This document shows positions 34,744-43,391 of a DNA stretch of 64,000 nucleotides, one piece after another. The stretch lies in NCBI GenBank assembly GCA_021818105.1, contig JAKAFB010000002.1, forward strand, positions 57,813 through 121,812, read 5' to 3'. The translations under genes were made by a program, and so were the position numbers. Under the pieces are notes generated by a model, which was not told the origin of the DNA, made no database searches, and saw only the letters and a list, made by a program, of their open reading frames with translations. Numbering within the stretch: the stretch's first letter is position 1; the number at the start of each line of letters is the position of its first letter. The stretch comes from Acidobacteriota bacterium. Lineage in GTDB: Bacteria; Acidobacteriota; Terriglobia; Terriglobales; Acidobacteriaceae.

Positions 34744-36257
34744 ACGGACTTCCTATATTGACCTTGATAACCGCGCTGCCCGTTGTGGGAGCCCTGGTCG
34801 CATTTTTGGCCGGCAAGCATGCGCGCACAGTTGCGTTGGTAACTACACTGGCGGGCCTGGTATTGACATTGCTGGTGTGGACGCAAGTGCCGGCAGATGG
34901 CAGCATCGGCCTTCTCGAGCGCGCAGCATGGGCGCCCTCGCTGGGAATTGAATATCACCTTGGAGTGGATGCACTGGGCGCGCTGATGCTGGTGCTCTCG
35001 GCGATCGTCACGCTGATGTCGGTTGACGCGGCGCATCATGTGCACCGGCAGCCGAATGTCTACTTTGGCCTGGTGCTCCTGTTACAAGCGGGGCTGTTTG
35101 GCTCCTTCACTGCGCTGAACTTCTTCCACTGGTTCCTGTTTTGGGAGCTGAGCCTGATTCCCGCATTCTTCCTGATCAAGCTGTGGGGCGGAGCAAGGCG
35201 TGGGCCTGCAGCAACGCAGTTCTTCGTGTATACGATGGCGGGCAGCGTGGCGCTGTTGCTCTCGTTCCTTGCTGTGTTCCTTTCCACCGGCAACATGGAC
35301 TTTACTGAGCTTGCGACGATGGCTTCGAGCGGACAGCTTGAGCAACTTGTCACAGCACATCTGGGTCCGGTGATGATGTGGCTGGCGGTTGGAGTGCTGG
35401 CGGGCTTTGCCGTGAAAGTGCCTCTGGCTCCGTTTCACACTTGGCTCCCTGCGGCCTATTCTGAGGCGCCATCGCCGGTGACCATGCTACTGACGGGCGC
35501 GATGTCCAAGATGGGCGTCTACGGCCTGTTGAGGATCGCTGTACCGCTGTTCGGCCATCAAATTGCGCAGATGCGGACACCGTTGCTGGTGCTTGCGGTG
35601 CTCACTGTGGTGATGGGTGCCTGGGCAGCGGCGGCGCAGAAGGATCTGAAACGGCTCTTTGCCTACTCCTCTGTGAATCACCTGGGCTATTGCCTGCTGG
35701 GCATCTTTGCGCTGGCGGTTCCGGCAGCTGGAGCGGCGCAGCAGACCAGCCAGGCAGCAGCTCTGAACGGTGTGATCCTGCAGATGTTTAACCACGGAGT
35801 GACGGCGGCCGCAGTGTTCTGGTTTATCGCGATGCTGCAACAACGCAGTGGGGGAGAGCGGGGCCTGAATGATTTCGGCGGGTTGCGCAAACCTGCGCCG
35901 GTCTTTGCAGGCTTGATGGGCATCGCGTTGTTCTCGTCGCTGGGATTGCCCGGCCTGAACGGATTTGTTGGTGAGTTTCTGATCTTCCGCGGAGTGTTTC
36001 CGCTCTCGTGGGTGGCAGCGACAGTTTCAATTCTCGGCCTGCTGGTGACGGCGGCTGTGATTCTAACGGTGATCCAACGGGTATTTGCCGGTCCGGTGTC
36101 AGAGCATTGGGCCAGCTTCCCTGACATGCACGGCGGGGAACGGCTGGCAATGGCTCCGGTGATTGGACTGATGCTTCTGCTTGGGATTCTGCCGCAGTTG
36201 ATCGTGAACAGCATGAACCCAACAGTTTTGAACCTGCTGGCGCACTGGAGATTCTAG
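34740..36257 (+). CDS. nuoM: NADH-quinone oxidoreductase subunit M (copy 1, canonical residues)
   Basis: A 505-residue antiporter-like subunit of normal length. TM5 Glu136 (FLFWELSLIPAFFLIKLWG), TM7 Lys226 (FAVKVPLAPFHTWLP) and TM8 Lys257 (AMSKMGVYGLLR) are all present, so it should pump. ATG overlaps the nuoL stop (ATGA). Directly followed, without any gap, by a second NuoM gene. Confidence 0.95.
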   Translation: MNGLPILTLITALPVVGALVAFLAGKHARTVALVTTLAGLVLTLLVWTQVPADGSIGLLERAAWAPSLGIEYHLGVDALGALMLVLSAIVTLMSVDAAHHVHRQPNVYFGLVLLLQAGLFGSFTALNFFHWFLFWELSLIPAFFLIKLWGGARRGPAATQFFVYTMAGSVALLLSFLAVFLSTGNMDFTELATMASSGQLEQLVTAHLGPVMMWLAVGVLAGFAVKVPLAPFHTWLPAAYSEAPSPVTMLLTGAMSKMGVYGLLRIAVPLFGHQIAQMRTPLLVLAVLTVVMGAWAAAAQKDLKRLFAYSSVNHLGYCLLGIFALAVPAAGAAQQTSQAAALNGVILQMFNHGVTAAAVFWFIAMLQQRSGGERGLNDFGGLRKPAPVFAGLMGIALFSSLGLPGLNGFVGEFLIFRGVFPLSWVAATVSILGLLVTAAVILTVIQRVFAGPVSEHWASFPDMHGGERLAMAPVIGLMLLLGILPQLIVNSMNPTVLNLLAHWRF

Positions 36258-37769
36258 ATGTTGGCTTGGACGATCTATCTCTCGTTTGCCGGGGCGCTTG
36301 CCCAGGCGCTGCTGCCCAAAGGCAGGCCCGCACTGGCGCGATGGCTTGCTCTGGTTGTGGCCATTGCGGGGCTGGTGCTTGCTTTGGCGGGTTTCGCCGC
36401 CGGCATGGGCCCCAGTCATTTTGCCCGCATAACCATTGTCGATAAGCAATGGGTGCCATCCATGGGGATTCATTATCTGCTGGCGGCGGACGGCATCAGC
36501 CTTGTCCTCGTTCTGCTGACCGGATTGGCGGCGGTTGCGGGCGTGCTCTTCAGTTGGAATATTGAGCACCGGACCAAGGAGTTTTTTGCCTTTTACCTGG
36601 CGCTGATTGGTGGCGTGTACGGAGTCTTTCTCAGCTTCGACTTCTTCCTGCTGTTTGTCTTTTATGAGATCGCGATCGTGCCCAAGTACTTTCTGATCGC
36701 CATTTGGGGATCGACGCGGCGCGAATATGGAGCGATGAAGCTCGCGCTCTATTCTTTTGTGGGATCGGCGATGGTGCTCATCGGGCTGCTGGCAGCGTAT
36801 GCGCGTTCGGGAGGGCATTCCACGGGACTGGATGCACTGGCGCATGCGGGTCTGCCGGTCAGCTTCCAGATGTGGGCTTTCCCGCTGGTTTTCACAGGTT
36901 TTGCGATTCTCGCCGGTATGTGGCCGTTTCACACATGGGCGCCCACTGGCCACGTGGCCGCACCGACGGCCGCTTCCATGCTGCTGGCCGGAGTGGTGAT
37001 GAAGCTGGGCGCGTACGGCTGCCTGCGCGTAGCCATTTCACTTTTTCCGCACGGGATGGATCCGTGGGGATTTTCGCTGCTGGGCATCGGTTCCTGGCGT
37101 GACGTTTTCGCAGTGCTCGCGGTAATCGGAATCGTGTACGGGGCGCTGGTAGCGCTGGCTCAGCAGGACTTCAAGTTCGTCATTGGCTACTCCAGCGTGA
37201 GTCACATGGGTTTTGTGCTTTTGGGCTTGATGACACTGAATCAGATCGGCATGACGGGAGCGGTCCTGCAGATGTACTCCCACGGCGTGATTGCCGGATT
37301 GTTGTTCGCAATTGTCGGACGCATCGTGTATGAGCGCACACACACGCGGCAGTTGGCAGACCTTGAAACCATGCATCTCTCCAAGCGTCTCCCATTTGCG
37401 GCATGGGTCTTTGTGATTGCTGGAATTGCGTCGATGGGGCTGCCGGGCTTTTCCGGCTTTGTTGCAGAATTGCAGGTGCTGGTGGGCGCCTGGGTGGCCA
37501 AGCCCGGATGGATGATAGCGGCGGGTGTTGGCATTGTGGTGGGAGTTGCCTACACATGGCGCGCCTTGCAGCGAGCCTTCTTCAGCGATGTTTCGCCTGG
37601 CACGCATGTCCACGAGCAGGAACACTCCCTGGCAGCGATCACCGTACCAGAGATTGCCGGTGTAGGCCTGCTGATGACAGCGACGCTGATTGTGGGCTTG
37701 TATCCAAGAATTCTGCTGGAAGCCATTGAACCGGCTGTGAAGACACTGCTAGCGGGAGGGGGACAATGA
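36258..37769 (+). CDS. second NuoM-type subunit (NuoM2) lacking the TM7 lysine
   Basis: A 503-residue NuoM paralogue. It keeps TM5 Glu137 (FVFYEIAIVPKYFLIAIWG) and TM8 Lys249 (VVMKLGAYGCLR), and the PFHTW motif, but the TM7 segment reads FAILAGMWPFHTWAP: Leu218 (CTC) sits where NuoM copy 1 has Lys226 in FAVKVPLAPFHTWLP. TM7 Lys is central to the proton channel of all antiporter-like subunits. Complex I forms with two NuoM (so-called 2M complexes) are known in several phyla, Acidobacteria included to my knowledge. The gene starts at the base after the nuoM stop and overlaps nuoN by 4 bases. I leave the symbol empty because naming of the second copy is not settled. Confidence 0.93.
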   Translation: MLAWTIYLSFAGALAQALLPKGRPALARWLALVVAIAGLVLALAGFAAGMGPSHFARITIVDKQWVPSMGIHYLLAADGISLVLVLLTGLAAVAGVLFSWNIEHRTKEFFAFYLALIGGVYGVFLSFDFFLLFVFYEIAIVPKYFLIAIWGSTRREYGAMKLALYSFVGSAMVLIGLLAAYARSGGHSTGLDALAHAGLPVSFQMWAFPLVFTGFAILAGMWPFHTWAPTGHVAAPTAASMLLAGVVMKLGAYGCLRVAISLFPHGMDPWGFSLLGIGSWRDVFAVLAVIGIVYGALVALAQQDFKFVIGYSSVSHMGFVLLGLMTLNQIGMTGAVLQMYSHGVIAGLLFAIVGRIVYERTHTRQLADLETMHLSKRLPFAAWVFVIAGIASMGLPGFSGFVAELQVLVGAWVAKPGWMIAAGVGIVVGVAYTWRALQRAFFSDVSPGTHVHEQEHSLAAITVPEIAGVGLLMTATLIVGLYPRILLEAIEPAVKTLLAGGGQ

Positions 37770-39310
37770 ACTACGCCGATCTCTTTCGCGCTACACTGCC
37801 GGAATTAGCGCTGGAACTGGCCGCACTGCTCGTTCTGGTTGTTGACTTGGGATTTTTGCGCAAGGCTGCTCTGAACCTGCGCGTGGCAGTGGCGGCGCTG
37901 CTTGGAGTGCTAGGTTGCGCTGCAGCCCTGTGGGTGCTGCCCTTCCAGGGGCACGGGTTCGTCACGCCGGGGACGGGAGAGCTGCTGCTTTCAGCAGGCG
38001 GCTCAGCGGCTGTGGCTCAGGTGGGAATTCTGCTGCTGACAGCTTTGACGCTGCTGCTTCTTGCCGACGCCACCTTCACCAAGCATGTAGGTGAATTTGT
38101 GAGCGTGGTCCTCATGGCGGCGGCCGGCGCGTTACTGGTGGCCGCGGCGCAGGATCTGCTGGTAATCTTCATTGGTCTAGAACTGTTGAGCCTCGGACTC
38201 TACATTCTTACCGCGTTCGCCAAGCGCTCGGGTGCAAGCGCCGAGGCGGCAATCAAGTATTACCTCTTCGGCGGCATGTCGGCAGCGTTTCTGCTCTTCG
38301 GATTCAGTTATCTTTACGGCATTGCCGGATCGACAAATCTCTACCACATTGTGCTGGCCGTGAACGGGCTGCAGGGCATGCACACGGCTCCTCTGCTGTT
38401 CGTCGCTTTGGTGATGGTAGCCGCGGGTCTGGGCTTTAAGGTCGCAGCCGTACCGTTTCATTTGTGGGCGCCCGACGCTTATGAGGGCGCTCCAGCACCG
38501 GCGGCAGCTTTTATTGCATCCGTCTCGAAGGTGGCCGGCTTTGCGCTGCTGATCTCAATCGGCACAGCGGCCTTGCATGTTTATGGCAGCTTCCAGGAGA
38601 TTTTCCGTATCGAGCCGCAATCGCACACGCTGGTTGCGCGCGAGTATGCGGGCTTTGGCGTGCCATGGTCTCTGTTGCTGCTCATTCTTGCCGTCGCCTC
38701 GATGACGGTGGGAAACCTTGCCGCGCTTGCGCAGATCAGCGTGCGCAGATTGCTTGCGTACTCCGCGATGGCGCATGGCGGTTATACGCTGCTGGCCCTG
38801 GGATTCTTTTCCTACTCACCCATGAGCGCGCGCGCAATTCTCTACTATGTGCTCACCTATGGGCTCACGACGGTGGGCGCCTTTGGCGTGGTGGGGGTGG
38901 TGGAGAAGGCAACGGGTAGCGATCGGCTCGATGCCTTTGCCGGACTTTCCCGGCGCAACCCCTTGCTCTCAGCAGTTCTGCTGGTGCTGTTCCTATCCCT
39001 GGCTGGAATTCCTCCATTGGTGGGTTTCTGGGCGAAGTTCAATCTGTTTGCGGCGATACTGCGCGTGTATGCAACAGGCGCCGGGCTTGGCCTTGTGGTG
39101 CTGGCTATTGCGATGAGCGCGGTGTCACTCTACTACTATTTGCAGGTACTCAAACGTGCGTTTGTGATGCCCGCTGTGGATGAGACGCCAATTGCTCTGC
39201 ATCCGGTGACCATGGCCGTGCTGCTGTTAACCACTCTCGGCGTGGTCGTGCTGGGCTGCTTTCCGGAACTGCTGCAGGGTTGGATTGCCGGGTTCTATCC
39301 AGGAATGTGA
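37766..39310 (+). CDS. nuoN: NADH-quinone oxidoreductase subunit N
   Basis: A 514-residue antiporter-like subunit. TM5 Glu is in FIGLELLSLGLYILTAF, TM7 Lys in LGFKVAAVPFHLWAPDAYEG, TM8 Lys in SVSKVAGFALL. Normal length. ATG overlaps the stop of NuoM2 by 4 bases. Last gene of the operon; a terminator follows after 37 bases. Confidence 0.96.
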   Translation: MNYADLFRATLPELALELAALLVLVVDLGFLRKAALNLRVAVAALLGVLGCAAALWVLPFQGHGFVTPGTGELLLSAGGSAAVAQVGILLLTALTLLLLADATFTKHVGEFVSVVLMAAAGALLVAAAQDLLVIFIGLELLSLGLYILTAFAKRSGASAEAAIKYYLFGGMSAAFLLFGFSYLYGIAGSTNLYHIVLAVNGLQGMHTAPLLFVALVMVAAGLGFKVAAVPFHLWAPDAYEGAPAPAAAFIASVSKVAGFALLISIGTAALHVYGSFQEIFRIEPQSHTLVAREYAGFGVPWSLLLLILAVASMTVGNLAALAQISVRRLLAYSAMAHGGYTLLALGFFSYSPMSARAILYYVLTYGLTTVGAFGVVGVVEKATGSDRLDAFAGLSRRNPLLSAVLLVLFLSLAGIPPLVGFWAKFNLFAAILRVYATGAGLGLVVLAIAMSAVSLYYYLQVLKRAFVMPAVDETPIALHPVTMAVLLLTTLGVVVLGCFPELLQGWIAGFYPGM

Positions 39311-39346
39311 GATGCGCGGCATTCTGCGCGTCATGCAGGCAATAAG

Positions 39347-39378
39347 AAGCCCCATGCCTTGAAGAGGACATGGGGCTT
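39347..39378. terminator. hairpin between convergent nuoN and sdhB
   Basis: AAGCCCCATG (39347-39356), 12-base loop, CATGGGGCTT (39369-39378): a perfect 10-bp stem. The plus strand continues with TTGCT and the minus strand with CTTATT, so it could work as a weak bidirectional terminator for both the nuo and sdh operons. Confidence 0.75.
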
Positions 39379-39395
39379 TGCTATGTCAGATTGGC

Positions 39396-40145
39396 TTAGC
39401 TGCGGAGCAAGTCTTTGACCTTCTGTGCGAGCACGTCGCGGCTGACATCAGAGATTGCATTGGTGAGCGGAATCTGCTTGGGGCAGACCTCCACACAGTT
39501 CTGCGCAAAGCCGCACTCCTGCACTCCGCCGTCTCCTGCGAGGGCGCGCAGGCGCTCTTCCTTGAGGACCTTCCCGGTGGGGTGATTGTTGAAGAGCTTG
39601 ACTTGCGCAATGGTAGCAGCGCCGACAAAACCTGTCTTCTCATTGAACTGCGGACAGACTTCCATGCAGCACGTGCAGGAGATGCAGTTGGAAAGTGGGT
39701 AATTCACTTCCTGCTGCTGAGGAAAGAGGCGAGGCCCGGAGCCGAGATCGTAGGTGCCATCGATGGGCACCCATGCCTTGACGGCTTTGAGGTTCTCAAA
39801 GAGTACCGATCGGTCCACTTGCAGATCGCGCACAAGCGGGAACTTGGAAAGCGGTTCGATGCGAATGGGCTGCTCCAGATTGTCGACAAGCGAGGAGCAG
39901 GCCATGCGGGCTTTGCCATTGATGCGCATGGCGCAGGATCCGCAGATCTCTTCGAGGCAATTGGAGTCATAAGTGACTGGAGTAGTGGCATGGCCGTCCG
40001 CAGTGACTGGATTGGCGGCAATGTCCATTAAGGCACTGGTCACGTTGAGTCCGGGGCGCCACTCGATCTCGAACTTCTCCCACACTGCGGGTGCGTCGGG
40101 GCTGGCCTGGCGCTTAATTTCAAGTTGAACCTTCTTTGTTGCCAT
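39396..40145 (-). CDS. sdhB: succinate dehydrogenase iron-sulfur subunit
   Basis: A 249-residue subunit. The N-terminal plant-type 2Fe-2S Cys are in NCLEEICGSCAMRINGKARMAC, cited in part as LEEICGSCAMRI; the 4Fe-4S motif is CISCTCCMEVCP, and the second set CGFAQNCVEVCP carries a 3Fe-4S cluster. It relays electrons from FAD in SdhA to quinone via SdhC. ATG at 40145. Last gene of the operon sdhC-ahpD-like-sdhA-sdhB; 17 bases after sdhA. Confidence 0.97.
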   Translation of the reverse strand: MATKKVQLEIKRQASPDAPAVWEKFEIEWRPGLNVTSALMDIAANPVTADGHATTPVTYDSNCLEEICGSCAMRINGKARMACSSLVDNLEQPIRIEPLSKFPLVRDLQVDRSVLFENLKAVKAWVPIDGTYDLGSGPRLFPQQQEVNYPLSNCISCTCCMEVCPQFNEKTGFVGAATIAQVKLFNNHPTGKVLKEERLRALAGDGGVQECGFAQNCVEVCPKQIPLTNAISDVSRDVLAQKVKDLLRS

Positions 40146-40162
40146 CTGTCAGTCTCCCTTGC

Positions 40163-41941
40163 CTACTTGGCCGCGTCGTAACGGCGCGGGCGAGGCTTAA
40201 TGAACTGGAGGTCAACGTCTTCATACTCGAAGCGCGGGCCTGCTATGTCACCAGTGAAGCTCGCTTTGGTGGTTTTTAGGAACTTCTCGTCGTTACGCTC
40301 CGGGAAGTCCGGCTTGTAGTGCGCGCCACGCGACTCATCACGCAGGAGCGCGCCCTGCACGACGACGCGGGAAAGCTCGAGCATATTCTGCAACTGCCGG
40401 GCGAAGGCAAAGCTGGTGTTTGCCCACTGGCTTTTGTCGCTTAGGTTGACATTCTTGAAGCGCTCCATGAGATCGACGATCTTCTCGTCGGCCTCCTTCA
40501 ACCCTTTGTTGTAGCGGATGACAGTTGCATGGCGGGTCATCAGCTCACCCAGTTCGCGCCATAGTTTGAATGGATTTTCCGTGCCCTTGCTCTTCAGGAG
40601 TTTGTTGTTCAGCTCTGTCTGACGAGCCAGCTCGGCTGCTGCCCCGCCATCGCCCTGCACAGGGGGCAGACTCTTGGCATATTCAAGAGAGTTTGGCCCG
40701 GAAACAAATCCGTCAAAAATGCAACTCATGAGCGAATTGGCGCCCAGGCGGTTGGCTCCGTGGTACTGGTAGTTGCACTCGCCAGCAGCGAAGATGCCGG
40801 GGATATTTGTCATTTGATTGAAGTCCACCCACAGGCCGCCCATGGTGTAGTGCATGCCGGGGAAGATCTTCATGGGCACTTCGCGCGGATCGTCGCCGAC
40901 AAACTTTTCGTAGATTTCGAGAATGCCCTCTAGTTTGCGGTCAAGGATGGCACGGTCAATATGCGAGACGTCGAGATAGACCATGGGCTGGCCGTCGATA
41001 CCGAGCCCGTCCTGATAGACCACCTTGTGGATGGCGCGTGTGGCGATGTCGCGGGGCACCAGGTTGCCGTACTTGGGATACCACTCTTCGAGGAAATAAA
41101 AGCGCTCTGACTCAGGAATCTGCTGGGCAGGGCGCTTGTCACCGGGAGTGCGCGGCACCCAGACGCGGCCGCCTTCGCCGCGGGCTGACTCTGACATGAG
41201 GCGCAACTTGTCTTCGCCGGGCATGGTGGTGGGATGCACCTGGATGAACTCGCCGTTGGCATAGTAGGCACCCTGCTGGAAAAGCGCTGACTGCGCGGAT
41301 CCCGTGCAAACCACGGAGTTTGTGCTCTTCCCAAAGATGGCGCCGATACCGCCGGTGGCCACGATGATGGCGTCAGCTGGGAAGGCGCGCACTTCCATGG
41401 TGCGAAGGTCCATGGCGGTGATGCCGCGCGCATGTCCGGTGGAGTCAATAATGGCGGATAGAAACTCCCAGCCTTCGTACTTTCTTACCTTGCCTTCAGA
41501 CTCGTGGCGGCGCACCTGCTCGTCCAGCGCGTAGAGCAATTGCTGGCCGGTGGTGGCTCCGGCAAAGGCGGTGCGGTTGTAGAGCGTGCCGCCGAAGCGG
41601 CGGAAGTCGAGCAGACCTTCCGGTGTGCGGTTGAAGGGAACGCCCATACGGTCCAGCAGGTCAATGATGCCGGGCGCTGCTTCGCACATGGCCTTGACCG
41701 GTGTCTGGTTGGCGAGGAAGTCGCCGCCGTAGACGGTATCGTCAAAGTGCTTGTAGGTGGTGTCGCCTTCGCCCTTCAGGTTCTTGGCCGCGTTGATGCC
41801 GCCCTGTGCGCAGACCGAGTGAGAGCGTTTAACCGGAACGATGGAGAACAGGTCCACGGAGCCGCCGGCCTCAGCGATCTTGATGACCGCCGCCAGACCA
41901 GCCAGGCCTCCGCCAACCACGATGATTCTTGGTGCTGCCAT
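40163..41941 (-). CDS. sdhA: succinate dehydrogenase flavoprotein subunit
   Basis: A 592-residue flavoprotein of the Bacillus-type succinate dehydrogenase branch. The FAD dinucleotide motif VVGGGLAGLAAVIKI is at the N-terminus, the covalent-FAD His is likely His41 in RSHSVCAQGGINAA, and the substrate loop HPTTMPG and catalytic region RLGANSLMSCIFDG follow. Start ATG 41941 gives the FAD motif five residues in; the frame runs open to 42154 into the neighbouring gene but that part is not family-like. AAGGA sites lie about 15 bases upstream. Confidence 0.97.
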   Translation of the reverse strand: MAAPRIIVVGGGLAGLAAVIKIAEAGGSVDLFSIVPVKRSHSVCAQGGINAAKNLKGEGDTTYKHFDDTVYGGDFLANQTPVKAMCEAAPGIIDLLDRMGVPFNRTPEGLLDFRRFGGTLYNRTAFAGATTGQQLLYALDEQVRRHESEGKVRKYEGWEFLSAIIDSTGHARGITAMDLRTMEVRAFPADAIIVATGGIGAIFGKSTNSVVCTGSAQSALFQQGAYYANGEFIQVHPTTMPGEDKLRLMSESARGEGGRVWVPRTPGDKRPAQQIPESERFYFLEEWYPKYGNLVPRDIATRAIHKVVYQDGLGIDGQPMVYLDVSHIDRAILDRKLEGILEIYEKFVGDDPREVPMKIFPGMHYTMGGLWVDFNQMTNIPGIFAAGECNYQYHGANRLGANSLMSCIFDGFVSGPNSLEYAKSLPPVQGDGGAAAELARQTELNNKLLKSKGTENPFKLWRELGELMTRHATVIRYNKGLKEADEKIVDLMERFKNVNLSDKSQWANTSFAFARQLQNMLELSRVVVQGALLRDESRGAHYKPDFPERNDEKFLKTTKASFTGDIAGPRFEYEDVDLQFIKPRPRRYDAAK

Positions 41942-41961
41942 TGTCGTTCGAATCCTTTCCT

Positions 41962-42450
41962 TCAAACCTGAGCAACTGCGCGAGGGATAGGCGGCGTAAA
42001 ACGAAAAGGCGCCGCAATTCGGTTCCAAAAATTGATCTGGCCAATGGCTGTGGTCAGAAGTGCGATCTCTTCCTGAGAGAAATGCGCGGAGACGCCGGCA
42101 TAAAGATCGTCGTCGATGTGCTGCTGCGCAAGCAGCGTGACGCGTTCGGCCCATGCAAGCGCCGCGGCTTCACGATTAGAGAAAATACCAGCCTCTCTCC
42201 ATTCGGCGAGCAGGTCCAGCTTCTCGGGAGCAACACCCACCTTGCGCGCATCATTCAGGTGGTACTGCACACAGAAGGCACAACCGTTGAGTTGCGAAAC
42301 CCGCACCTTGACCAACTCGATCAGCTCGGCCTCAATGCCGGATGCGCGGACCCCATGAGCGATGACAGCCATTCCCTTGGCAAGGGAGGGCACCATCGTC
42401 TGGAATGTTTTCCAGTCGAGTCGAGGTCCGTTAGTTTCAGTCATAGCCAT
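41962..42450 (-). CDS. AhpD-like/carboxymuconolactone decarboxylase family protein in sdh operon
   Basis: A 162-residue all-helical protein. The AhpD active-site pattern is clear: Glu45 in ELIELVKVRVSQLN, then Cys57-x-x-Cys60 in CAFCVQYH, and His64. Such proteins are thiol peroxidase partners or alkylhydroperoxidase-like enzymes. It lies between sdhC (17-base gap) and sdhA (20-base gap) on the same strand, so it is made together with complex II. Whether it protects the complex from peroxide is inference. Start may be 42450 or the ATG two codons later (42444); the longer open frame upstream overlaps sdhC and is not family-like. Confidence 0.88.
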   Translation of the reverse strand: MAMTETNGPRLDWKTFQTMVPSLAKGMAVIAHGVRASGIEAELIELVKVRVSQLNGCAFCVQYHLNDARKVGVAPEKLDLLAEWREAGIFSNREAAALAWAERVTLLAQQHIDDDLYAGVSAHFSQEEIALLTTAIGQINFWNRIAAPFRFTPPIPRAVAQV

Positions 42451-42466
42451 GTCGGTACTGTGTGCG

Positions 42467-43234
42467 TCAGACCAGCGAGTACGCAGGCTGTGTGTGCTGA
42501 ACCTGCAATTGAGCGGTTGTGAGTGGAACAATGTCCGGCGTGTTCCGGAACCTGGGACCGACGAAGGCCCAAATACTGACCAAACCCAGAACTGCAAGCC
42601 CAATTCCCAACGCTGTGCACACGTAACCGAAACGCTTGCGCGACTTGACGCCGGGGGTGATGCCCCACTTCGCCGCGAAGAGCCATACACCGTAGGCAAA
42701 GTGCCAGCAGATGGCAATCATGGCAATGATGTAAAAGGCCAGCATCCATGGATTTGCCAGTTCGTGCTGCACCTTGGCGAAGGCTGCTCCCGGATTCTCA
42801 GGCAAGCTGATGCCCATGAAGCGCTGTCGCATTACGTGCTGGGCGATGTAGACAAAGGCAAACAGGCCAGTGTAACGCTGGATGGTATACATCCAGTTGC
42901 CCGACCAAGGGTAGTAGACGAGGTTGGACTTGCCACGAATCCAGATGTAAATGCCATAGAGTCCGTGGTAAAGAAGAGGCAGGAAAATAAAGACCCATTC
43001 CAGGATCCGCACCAGGGGCAGGCTGTTCAGAAAGCGAACCTGAGCCCCATAAGCCGCGGGACCTTTTAGAGCCTCGTAATTTGAGAGCAGGTGTTCCAGT
43101 AGAAATGCGCCGATGGGAATGATGCCCAGGAGCGAGTGCAGCTTGTGCCAGAAAAAGCTTGATCCCTGAGCGGCACGTAGCGGCTGAACGCCCGCATGAA
43201 CAGTGGGCGTGGAGGGTTGTTGAGCAGTTGCCAT
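42467..43234 (-). CDS. sdhC: succinate dehydrogenase cytochrome b558 subunit
   Basis: A 255-residue membrane anchor of the Bacillus-type, five-helix kind that binds two hemes b and replaces separate SdhC and SdhD. Conserved His appear in FFWHKLHSLLGIIPIGAFLLEHL (cited as two parts: FFWHKLHSLLG and GAFLLEHL), LYHGLYGIY, YIAQHVMRQRF and ICWHFAYGVWLF, matching the four axial ligands. The N-terminal 25 residues are soluble. TAGGAG lies 10 bases before the ATG. First gene of the sdh operon. Confidence 0.94.
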   Translation of the reverse strand: MATAQQPSTPTVHAGVQPLRAAQGSSFFWHKLHSLLGIIPIGAFLLEHLLSNYEALKGPAAYGAQVRFLNSLPLVRILEWVFIFLPLLYHGLYGIYIWIRGKSNLVYYPWSGNWMYTIQRYTGLFAFVYIAQHVMRQRFMGISLPENPGAAFAKVQHELANPWMLAFYIIAMIAICWHFAYGVWLFAAKWGITPGVKSRKRFGYVCTALGIGLAVLGLVSIWAFVGPRFRNTPDIVPLTTAQLQVQHTQPAYSLV

Positions 43235-43391
43235 GCGAATTCAGCTCCTATAGAGGCTGTGAAGCGAGGCGTTCTTACACAAAACGAAGAAAGCAATGCG
43301 TATTGCTACCCCTGCATTATTCGTTTCAGCCAATAGGACCGTCAAGGCAACGGTGCCACCATTTGCGACAAGGTCAATATCAATTGAACTG

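Noticed and set aside
36099..36953. 284-residue antisense frame opposite nuoM/NuoM2
   Set aside because: Same reason; very high Arg/His/Gln content and it crosses two sure genes.
41945..41965. GTTCGAATCC-like stretch resembling a tRNA T-loop before sdhA
   Set aside because: No acceptor, D or anticodon stems can be drawn around it.
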